Assembly: GCF_900100175.1 (NCBI RefSeq)
Contig: NZ_FNEM01000007.1
Coordinates: 1-64,000 of the forward strand
DNA length: 64,000 nucleotides
Direction of reading: 5' to 3'
Origin: Ferrimonas sediminum
Lineage (GTDB): Bacteria > Pseudomonadota > Gammaproteobacteria > Enterobacterales > Shewanellaceae
Shown: piece by piece, positions 54,501 through 62,006 of the stretch
Layout of the letters: every line of letters starts with the position of its first letter
Numbering within the stretch: the stretch's first letter is position 1
The notes under the pieces: generated by a model
Told to the model about the DNA's origin: nothing
What the model saw: the letters and a program-made list of their open reading frames with translations, nothing else
Database searches by the model: none
Program-made: the position numbers and the translations under genes

Positions 54501-55418
54501 TCACCCATCAACCGGACGGTTCAGGTACTCCCTGACCGTATCGATCACCACCTTGAGGCGATTGGGCAATGCCTTGCGGGACGGGTAGACGGCGTACACC
54601 GGCATCGACAGATCCGTACGCCACTCCTTAAGCAGTGGCACCAGCGGCTCGGCCCCGGCGTGCTTAGGCAGCAGATAATCGGCGATGTAGCCGATGCCCA
54701 GCCCCGAACTCACCGCATCCAGCACCGCTTCGGCACTGTCGATAACAAAGTTTCCCGATACCTCGACCTCCAGATGCCGACCCTGGCGGCAGAACGACCA
54801 GTTGTGGTAATCCCGGGTCTTACTTCGATAGATGATGCAGTTGTGCTGACTCAGCTGATCCGGGTGGGAAGGCGCGCCATGGCACTGCAGATAGGAGGCG
54901 GAAGCCAGCAATACAAAGCCGACATCGTACAGCCGTTGGGCGATATAGCCCTGGCTGATCTGCTTGCTGGTGGTGAACCACAGATCCACGTCATCCTCCA
55001 ACATGTCGACCCGGCAGTCCCCCAGAGTCACCTCCAGTGCCAGCCCCGGATAGCGCGCCTGCAACGTCTGGGCAATGGGCACCATATAGCGGGCTCCCAG
55101 CGAGTGGGACATGGCAATGCGCACCACACCGGCGATCTCCGCCTTGGAATCGAGCACCTGCTCTGTGGCCTGGTCCATCACCGCAATCATCCGCTGACAG
55201 GCATCGGCAAACAGCGCCCCTTCACGGGTCAGCGTCAACTGCCGGGGCGTCACCTTGACCAGTTTCACTCCCAGGCGCTGCTCGAGATCCTTCACCTGCT
55301 TGCTGACGTGGGAGATGGACACCTCCAGCCGCTCCGCCGCCAGAGTAAAGCTGCCCGCCGACGCCAGCGCATCGAAGATGATCATCTGATAGGCATCGTA
55401 TTTACCGTGCTTGTTCAT
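54501..55418 (-). CDS. LysR-type transcriptional regulator
   Basis: A 305-residue LTTR of the more common CysB/AaeR-like type (MIIFDALASAGSFTLAAERLEVSISHVSKQVKDLEQRLGVKLV). ATG at 55418 is preferred over an upstream GTG. No divergent partner; the adjacent gene is the Na/Pi cotransporter, oriented the same way, so the target is unclear. Confidence 0.88.
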   Translation of the reverse strand: MNKHGKYDAYQMIIFDALASAGSFTLAAERLEVSISHVSKQVKDLEQRLGVKLVKVTPRQLTLTREGALFADACQRMIAVMDQATEQVLDSKAEIAGVVRIAMSHSLGARYMVPIAQTLQARYPGLALEVTLGDCRVDMLEDDVDLWFTTSKQISQGYIAQRLYDVGFVLLASASYLQCHGAPSHPDQLSQHNCIIYRSKTRDYHNWSFCRQGRHLEVEVSGNFVIDSAEAVLDAVSSGLGIGYIADYLLPKHAGAEPLVPLLKEWRTDLSMPVYAVYPSRKALPNRLKVVIDTVREYLNRPVDG

Positions 55419-55570
55419 TTGCGCCCGACCTGTTTCAGAATTCCAATTCACAGCTACATTGCCATATTCCGGGGAATCATAAATGACCCGGGTCCAAACA
55501 AGCCAAAAAGTTTTATTAGGCTGTGAATCGAAACAACCCGCTCCGCTGAAGTGCTCTGTGGCCGGCGATC

Positions 55571-57202
55571 TCAGTCGTTAAGTTTGCAACGTATCGAAAT
55601 GAGGATCTCCAAGCAACAAGCCCACTGCTTATTCATATTCAGCAGGTGTTTGCTAATGTTGGTCAGCACGATGAAGGTTTCCCCCTCGATCTCATCCTGC
55701 TGAATCCAGGTATACACCCGGTCGATAAACGCCAGATGGTCGGCTCTGGCCTGCTCCTGCAGGGCATGGAGCCTCCCGATGTCGATCTCTTCCGGCGGAG
55801 CGGTCAACCACTGGGCAATGCGCTCCAGTCTCTGCTGCTCCTGCAGGGTGCGATCCCGCTTAAAGCGGACCACGCTCTTGTCGCCGGAAAGCCCTGCCTG
55901 TTGCAAGTCCCCCTTGATGTCCTTAACCGCTTTGGCCGCATAGCCGATATGACGCAGCAGCTTGAGAGCATCCCTCAACCCGGCCTTCTGCTTATCCTGG
56001 GCATGGGCCAGCACATCCAGAATAAATTCACTCAGCTGTCCCTCCCGGTCTCTCAGTGCCGCATACTCTTCATCGAAACTGGCAGGCGTCTCTGCCTGGA
56101 ACAATGGTGTGACGGATGAGGCTACAGGTAGCTTCAACACCCGGTTGTTGACCTTGAGGGCAAGCAGGCAGCACTCCTGCAACGCCCGGTCGATAGCCAG
56201 GGTAGCGAGCACCACCTTCTCCGGAGGGATGTCCATCAGCATTCGATCCATCGCCGGCGAAGGGGTACGGAAGAACCGCCTTAGCAGCCGGGCCAGCATT
56301 CCCATAAAGGGGTACACCAGCACCACCCCCAGCAGGTTAAACAAGCTGTGGAAGACCACCAGCCCGTACAGAGGATCGGTGAAATTCAGCCAGGGATAGA
56401 GGTAATCGAATACGGGCACAATCAGCGGGTAGGCCAAGATTGACGTTCCCAGGTTAAACAGCACATGGGCGGCCGCCACCCGCCGCTTGTTGTCACTGCC
56501 CTTGATGCAGCCGATCACTATGGTCACCGTGGTACCCAGATCGGCACCGATAATGATGGCCGCGGCGGCGGGCAACTCCACCAACCCGGCGCTCAGGGCA
56601 TTGAGGGTGATCAGCATGCAGGCGGAGCTGGACTGGATGATGGCGGTAAATACTAACCCAACCAGCAGGTAGACAAAGTTGTGCAGATGGGCGTACGACT
56701 CGGGCCTGAAGCCCTCCTTCAGCCCAGCGACGCTCTCTTTCATGGTATCCAGGCCGAAGACCAGCAGGCCCAGGGCAAACAGCAGCAGCCCCAGCGCCTG
56801 TAGCCGTCGCCGACGTTCACCGGTGATGTAGACCAGTCCACCAACCCCCATCATCGGCAGTACCAAGGCCGATAACGACAGCTTGAACCCCAGTAGGGTA
56901 ACCAGCCAACCGGTGACCGTAGTACCCAGGTTGGCGCCGATTATCATGCCAATGGCGTTGGCCAGCGGCAGAACACCGCTGCCCACCAGAGCCAACACCA
57001 TCAGCCCGACCATGGAACTGCTTTGCAGTACCGCCGTCGCCAGGGTTCCACTGGCGATAGAGCCCGAGGCCGAATCTGTGGCACTCAGTAATACCCGGCG
57101 GAAAGTGGCCTCCGCCAGCATCCCCAGGGCACTCTCCAGCCGCTGCATGGCATAGAGGAAAATCCCCAACCCGGCGATGAATTCCAACCAGTTTCCCGCC
57201 AC
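55571..57202 (-). CDS. Na/Pi cotransporter family protein (NptA-like, PhoU-like tail)
   Basis: A 543-residue protein. The two inverted transport repeats carry the signature QSSS (AVLQSSSMVGLMVLAL and AIIQSSSACMLITL) and GANLGTT / GADLGTT. The C-terminal ~190 residues are helical and PhoU-like. Such proteins take up phosphate with sodium, or act as regulators of phosphate flux. Confidence 0.9.
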   Translation of the reverse strand: MAGNWLEFIAGLGIFLYAMQRLESALGMLAEATFRRVLLSATDSASGSIASGTLATAVLQSSSMVGLMVLALVGSGVLPLANAIGMIIGANLGTTVTGWLVTLLGFKLSLSALVLPMMGVGGLVYITGERRRRLQALGLLLFALGLLVFGLDTMKESVAGLKEGFRPESYAHLHNFVYLLVGLVFTAIIQSSSACMLITLNALSAGLVELPAAAAIIIGADLGTTVTIVIGCIKGSDNKRRVAAAHVLFNLGTSILAYPLIVPVFDYLYPWLNFTDPLYGLVVFHSLFNLLGVVLVYPFMGMLARLLRRFFRTPSPAMDRMLMDIPPEKVVLATLAIDRALQECCLLALKVNNRVLKLPVASSVTPLFQAETPASFDEEYAALRDREGQLSEFILDVLAHAQDKQKAGLRDALKLLRHIGYAAKAVKDIKGDLQQAGLSGDKSVVRFKRDRTLQEQQRLERIAQWLTAPPEEIDIGRLHALQEQARADHLAFIDRVYTWIQQDEIEGETFIVLTNISKHLLNMNKQWACCLEILISIRCKLND

Positions 57203-57344
57203 TTCGCACTCGCCCTTAAAGCCTGTATCTCATTAAGTTAGATTAGGTGAGTGAACGGCATTCTGTCGGCTATTTGGCAACAACAGAGCGGGGTCAGAGG
57301 GACAAGGTTGCGCGGTTCACAGCCACGGGGCCCGACACGGGAGA

Positions 57345-57375
57345 TAAAAAAAGCGGCCACCTAAGTGACCGCCTT
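57345..57375 (-). terminator. Orphan minus-strand terminator
   Basis: On the minus strand AAGGCGGTCAC, TTAG loop, GTGGCCGCTT (one mismatch), then seven T residues. No minus-strand gene lies upstream of it (that is, to its right) in this window, so the gene it ended appears to have been removed or displaced at the IS junction. Confidence 0.7.
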
Positions 57376-57470
57376 CTGCTGTTATCGAACCCTTGATCAT
57401 GTCATATCTAGTTGGAAACTCTCAGGCGCCTAAAATCAATTAGTTACCTAACATCAAAAAACAAATCTAG

Positions 57471-58709
57471 CAGGGCGAGATCGCGAACATTTCTTGAGCG
57501 CTAAAAGCTGGATTTGACCAGCAGATCCGGTTGTGATCTTATACTCCTTTTTGGGGAGCCCCTCATGCACATCGATTCCTTTTCACAGCACTTCGCAGTG
57601 ATCCAAGACCCACGTCAATCCGCCAAAATCACATACCCGTTGTTCGATGTGCTGTTCCTGACCGTATGTGCCACCATCGCTGGCATGGATGGCTGGGAGG
57701 ATATTGAAGACTTTGGTGAGGCCCACCTTGACTGGCTGCAAAGCAAAGGTTTGTTCCGCGAAGGGCTCCCAGTTCATGACACCATCGCGAGGGTGGTATC
57801 TTCGGTTGAACCATCGCAATTCCAAGACTGTTTCTTGAAATGGATGCAGGCTGTCAGTGCAAGTTCTGAAGGTGAACTCATCGCCATTGATGGTAAGGTC
57901 CTCCGAGGGTCCTACAACCGCGAAGATCGTAAATCCACGATTCATATGGTCAGCGCCTTTGCTACTGCCAACGGCGTGGTCATGGGCCAGGTTAAAACCC
58001 AAGAGAAATCCAATGAGATCACCGCTATTCCTGAGTTGCTGAAGCTTCTGGATGTCAGTGGTTGCTTGGTTTCCATTGACGCAATGGGCTGCCAAACTGA
58101 TATCGCCAGCCAGATCGTTAAACAAGGTGGTGACTACCTTCTGGCAGTAAAAGGTAACCAGGAAAACTTAGCTAAAGTCGTGCAAAAAGCGCTGGCCCCA
58201 GTCTCGCAAAAGAACCATACAAGTACCATCGGGCAAGGCCATGGCCGTGTTGAAGCCCACGAGTACCATGTTCTACCAGCAACCGATATCGCCGCCGAAC
58301 TTCCTGTTTGGGAAGGGCTCAAAACGATTGGTGTTGCCATCGGCTACCGGCTGGATTCGACCGGCAAAGAGTCATTGGACTACCGCTATTACATCAGTTC
58401 AGCGGAACTGACTCCTGAACGATTTGCCGATGCTGTTCGAGGACACTGGGAGATTGAAAGTCGATTGCACTGGGTGCTTGATGTCACGATGAATGAAGAT
58501 GCTTGCCAAATCTATCGTGGTAATGCTGCCGAGGTATTGGCTGGAGTTCGCCACATGGCGCTCAACATGCTGCGATTAGAAACGGGCAAAAAAGCGAGCA
58601 TCCGGCGCAAACAGAAGATGGCTGCCATGAATAGTGCCTATCTGGAGCAAGTGATACTGGCCGGAATTAACAGGTTGGGCAAAAACTGAACATACGTGCT
58701 CTCGCCCTG
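57471..58709 (+). mobile_element. ISAs1-family insertion sequence
   Basis: The element is 1239 bp. The ends are imperfect inverted repeats: CAGGGCGAGATCGCGAACAT on the left (57471-57490) and, read inward from the right end (58709), CAGGGCGAGAGCACGTATGT. One transposase gene fills it. The bases next to the two ends (AAATCTAG before, AGAATATA after) do not match, so no target-site duplication is visible. The element sits at the boundary between GC-rich and AT-rich DNA. Confidence 0.88.
57565..58689 (+). CDS. ISAs1-family transposase
   Basis: A 374-residue DDE transposase. The N-terminal associated domain (FAVIQDPRQSAKITYPLFDVLFLTVCA) is followed by the catalytic core with Asp in LIAIDGKVLRGS, Asp in LVSIDAMGCQ and Glu in HWEIESRLHWVLDV. 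It appears intact, without a frameshift. The ATG at 57565 is preceded by GGGGAGCC; the frame also has an earlier start at 57514. Confidence 0.92.
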   Translation: MHIDSFSQHFAVIQDPRQSAKITYPLFDVLFLTVCATIAGMDGWEDIEDFGEAHLDWLQSKGLFREGLPVHDTIARVVSSVEPSQFQDCFLKWMQAVSASSEGELIAIDGKVLRGSYNREDRKSTIHMVSAFATANGVVMGQVKTQEKSNEITAIPELLKLLDVSGCLVSIDAMGCQTDIASQIVKQGGDYLLAVKGNQENLAKVVQKALAPVSQKNHTSTIGQGHGRVEAHEYHVLPATDIAAELPVWEGLKTIGVAIGYRLDSTGKESLDYRYYISSAELTPERFADAVRGHWEIESRLHWVLDVTMNEDACQIYRGNAAEVLAGVRHMALNMLRLETGKKASIRRKQKMAAMNSAYLEQVILAGINRLGKN

Positions 58710-59280
58710 AGAATATAATTACTTAACCTATTCCTTTAGAGTTAGTGATTTCTCATAGTAAAGCTCACACCAGTTGTTATAAAAATGATATCAAAATCTC
58801 AGCTTTGATGTGTGTCAAAATTAGTAATCGGCTTCATTCTCGTCAACATGCCAAAAACTCTAACACCTTGAATTACCACGCCTTTGTCTCGCCACATACA
58901 ATTCAGTTGCCGTTAGTGACTTCTCACAGATATTTAATAAAAATTGTAACGATTATGTTTCCAATACGATTATCTTGATGCTGTTCACATTTATAAGGAG
59001 TAGAAATTGAACTTGACAAAGTTCTAAATTAGATTGACTTGAAGTCGGCTATCCATAATTTGAGATTTCAGGCCAATGGAAGATAGAACAGAAGAGACTT
59101 TAAAACGATACAGTTAGAATTTGGAAACATCGTCAGTATTGGTGGAACACCGCCGAAAAATAACCGCAGACACCTCTACTTCCGAGGTGTAGTTTTAATT
59201 GGAAAGTAGAATACAAATGAATATTAAAAAACTAATTAATTACCCTTCTAACAATAAAAACAATCATGTAAATATTACAA
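58710..59280. other. 571-base AT-rich gap after the IS
   Basis: No convincing gene. GTTAGTGATTTCTCATAG (58741-58758) and GTTAGTGACTTCTCACAG (58912-58929) are an 18-base direct repeat 171 bases apart with two differences. A short open frame at 58745-58978 lacks features of a gene. Near 59119 the string EFGNIVSIGGTPPKNN can be read, reminiscent of a type I specificity subunit, but it is too short to call. Confidence 0.4.
59168..59199 (+). terminator. Terminator-like hairpin in the AT-rich block
   Basis: ACACCTC, seven-base loop, GAGGTGT, then AGTTTTAATT. No complete gene lies upstream of it inside the block, another sign of truncated material. Confidence 0.55.
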
Positions 59281-60006
59281 TTGAATTCAGATTGCTGTGA
59301 TGATATTCCTCTAATGAAAACAATAATAGACAAAAATTTATGTACGCTTTCTAAGGAATTTGGTGCTAATTCTTGTTTGGTCTATATTTGTTTGAATGAC
59401 CCCAAATACCACAATATTAATCTATCCATGACAGGTGAGGAAATTGGTCTCATAGTAAGTAGCAATCATAATGCAGTAAACACATTCAAGACACAACATA
59501 CAAATAAAGAGGATTTACAAGCTGATAGAATAAAATCGGGTAGCCGTAGGATCGTTGAACATGATGATTCTTTCACTGCCATATATAAGGAAAGCTTGGC
59601 GATAGATATCGTACTTTTATTCGCTCCCAAGCTAAAAGCCAAGTTCGTGTTCTATTCAAAAGAGCCTTTCACTAGAGATCTTTCTGCAAATATTGAACTG
59701 ATTAATGCAAAGCTCCTGCAAGCTGTTATTAGCATCAATAATAGTCATAAATTTATCCGACAATCATTAATGAGTATGGGATTGATCAATTGTAAAACAG
59801 TAGACATAATTACTTTAGTTTCAGCTGGTTACTCCAGAGAGGAAGTTGCAGAAAAATTAAACTTGTCCGTCAGCGGAGTCGATTATTATATAGAAATAGC
59901 AAAGCTTTCATTTGAAGCGAATACATTGTCAGAGTTAGTGTATAGTGCCAGCAAATATGGCCTACTGAGAGTCTCTTTAGAAGAAGGGGATAAGCATGAA
60001 AATTAG
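59281..60006 (+). CDS. LuxR-type regulator, first of an overlapping pair
   Basis: A 241-residue protein with a LuxR HTH at its C terminus (IITLVSAGYSREEVAEKLNLSVSGVDYYIEIAKLS) and an N-terminal region with no recognised motif. TTG at 59281 is the first possible start; ATG at 59314 is an alternative. Neither has a good ribosome-binding site. Codon use is AT-rich, unlike genes left of the IS. The 3' end overlaps the next gene by 11 bases. Confidence 0.65.
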   Translation: MNSDCCDDIPLMKTIIDKNLCTLSKEFGANSCLVYICLNDPKYHNINLSMTGEEIGLIVSSNHNAVNTFKTQHTNKEDLQADRIKSGSRRIVEHDDSFTAIYKESLAIDIVLLFAPKLKAKFVFYSKEPFTRDLSANIELINAKLLQAVISINNSHKFIRQSLMSMGLINCKTVDIITLVSAGYSREEVAEKLNLSVSGVDYYIEIAKLSFEANTLSELVYSASKYGLLRVSLEEGDKHEN

Positions 60007-60688
60007 TAGCATCCTAACTGAGTTTTCGCGGACTCATAATATTGCAGACACCATGTTTGCTTTAGATATCAAGAATTCTAAATTACCTCTCGGGTTTTCT
60101 AAGGTTAACAAGGCGTCAGAAAGAGAACTTATTCTATCTAGCTCACTTACTGCGATAAAGTACAGCATTACATCTCGAAAAAGATGGGCAAGAAAAGATC
60201 CAAATACTGAAATATCCCTATCGAGCGAATATCATGTCTGGGACTACAATGATTGGCCCAAGTTTAAATTTAGCCCTAATGATGATCTGTTGAAGTTTGG
60301 ATACGAAAAAAAGGTGTCGGTCGAGATACCATGCATGATAAACCCAAACTGGGTGGGTCGGTTCTACTTGATGATAGATAATAGCAGACATATAGAACCT
60401 CAAGAACTAACCAAACTATATAAAGATCTAAGTAATATTCATTATATGATTATCCAATCCAAAATTGAGGATATTAATCCGTTTTTAGACTACGGTTTAA
60501 TAAGGGAGATCGATATAGCTATATTATCTATGCTGGCAAACGGATACAGTCGCGAATCAATTGCGAAAGCGTCCTATTTATCTTCTCGAGGTGTCGACTA
60601 CCGAATCGTCCAGCTCAAGAAAAAGCTGTGTGCAAGCAACCATTCTAGTTTAATAAATTCAGCGTACCATAACTTTTTGATTAAGTGA
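59996..60688 (+). CDS. LuxR-type regulator, second of an overlapping pair
   Basis: A 230-residue protein with a C-terminal HTH (AILSMLANGYSRESIAKASYLSSRGVDYRIVQLKKKLCASNHSSLI). This resembles the HTH of the LuxR-type protein at 38332 (RGV.Y...(M/L)(R/K)KKL.ASN...LI). An AGAAGGGGATA ribosome-binding site lies inside the upstream gene, so expression is coupled. The N-terminal sensor-like part is unassigned. AT-rich codon use. Confidence 0.72.
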   Translation: MKISSILTEFSRTHNIADTMFALDIKNSKLPLGFSKVNKASERELILSSSLTAIKYSITSRKRWARKDPNTEISLSSEYHVWDYNDWPKFKFSPNDDLLKFGYEKKVSVEIPCMINPNWVGRFYLMIDNSRHIEPQELTKLYKDLSNIHYMIIQSKIEDINPFLDYGLIREIDIAILSMLANGYSRESIAKASYLSSRGVDYRIVQLKKKLCASNHSSLINSAYHNFLIK

Positions 60689-60871
60689 TTAAGTACCCAT
60701 ATTTAGTGAACAACTCCACTAGATTGAGGAACTAAATATCATCCTGCAATACAGGAAGAAGAACGTCGAGACAGTTCAATAACTAAGACATCAAAAATTG
60801 TCAGAGACTGCTCCCTTAACTAGTTAATAAATAAGTTTTTTTAATGCTAGCCGTATAGAGATTTCAGCGCA

Positions 60872-61831
60872 ATGACCACACACCTAAAAAAGAAGATCCG
60901 TGAACTCGATTTTTTCAGTCTGCTCGTATTTAAGATCATCTTCGACACAGGTCAAGCCAATATTGCAGCTAAAAAACTGGCGGTTTCAGCATCTAAGATC
61001 AGCCGCAGTCTCAGTGCACTCAGGGTTGCCTTCGATGATGAGCTGTTCTATCGACGGCAGCAGGGGCTTAAGCCCACACCATTGGCCGAAAAGCTGTATC
61101 AACCAGTATGTCAGTTGATCCATTCAGTGACCAGTCTGGAACAGACTGTGATTGAAAAAGCGAGCCAGGAAAAGCTGCCAATATTAAAACTGGCAGTGGA
61201 GCCTATAGTGATGCACAGCCTAGCGCTCAAACTGGCCGATAAAACATTACAACAGAGGCTGGGGCCTGTGCGTTTGTATACCTGGAATGATAGGACGCTT
61301 AATATGATCTATAGGGGCGAGCTTGATTGTGGGATCGCCTTCGGAGCACACGATATCAACGAACTGACCTGCGAAAGAGTCGGTTATAATAGCTCTGTGT
61401 GTATGGTTGCCAAAGAAACTCACGCCATCTGGCAGTCTTATCCAGATATCCGACTCGAAGATATCTGTAACCATCCTTTTATTTATCAGGTCGGCAAGGG
61501 CTTCAACGATAGAATCGATCCCCTGGAACAATTTGCCCGTGAGCAGGGCATCTGCATAGACAACATAGAAGCGGCTGCTAATGTTGAAGAGTGGTTCGCC
61601 CACTTGCAGACCTTAGACAGTCTGGCTTTTGCTCCTTCATCGGAAAAGGACCAGCTCAACTGCATGCTGGGACTCAGAAGCGAGTTGTTACCCCAGCAGG
61701 AAATTGCCAGATTTAATGCTTCTATCATGGAACCCAGAGTCCATCTAGTGGAGAGACTCTCGCCTCTCAGACGTTACAACAATGACACCAAGCAGGAATT
61801 ACTGACCCTCCTCAGAGAGCTATTTGTTTGA
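60872..61831 (+). CDS. LysR-type regulator upstream of decaheme gene 3
   Basis: A 319-residue LTTR (HTH region FFSLLVFKIIFDTGQANIAAKKL, SKISRSLSALRVAFDDELFYRR). It belongs with the regulators at 47801 and 48772 by its HTH. It lies 175 bases before a decaheme gene, in the same direction, unlike the divergent arrangement at the other two decaheme loci. Confidence 0.88.
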   Translation: MTTHLKKKIRELDFFSLLVFKIIFDTGQANIAAKKLAVSASKISRSLSALRVAFDDELFYRRQQGLKPTPLAEKLYQPVCQLIHSVTSLEQTVIEKASQEKLPILKLAVEPIVMHSLALKLADKTLQQRLGPVRLYTWNDRTLNMIYRGELDCGIAFGAHDINELTCERVGYNSSVCMVAKETHAIWQSYPDIRLEDICNHPFIYQVGKGFNDRIDPLEQFAREQGICIDNIEAAANVEEWFAHLQTLDSLAFAPSSEKDQLNCMLGLRSELLPQQEIARFNASIMEPRVHLVERLSPLRRYNNDTKQELLTLLRELFV

Positions 61832-62006
61832 TTGATTTCACATTGATTTTTTTAAAATCGAGAAATTCGGTTATCAGGATTGCGATTTATGCATCTATAA
61901 TCACCTTTCACAAACCAAGCACAAATTTCCAACAATTTTCATCGCTTATCTTATTATGCTTTCACTGCAACAGCAGTTTGAATAAATAAAAGGTAAAGGT
62001 GTGATA

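Noticed and set aside
58745-58978. 77-codon open frame after the IS
   Set aside because: Low-complexity AT-rich translation, no ribosome-binding site, spans one of the direct repeats.
59119-59166. Short string EFGNIVSIGGTPPKNN like a type I specificity subunit
   Set aside because: Only about 16 residues, in a frame with nearby stops; too short to support a pseudogene call.
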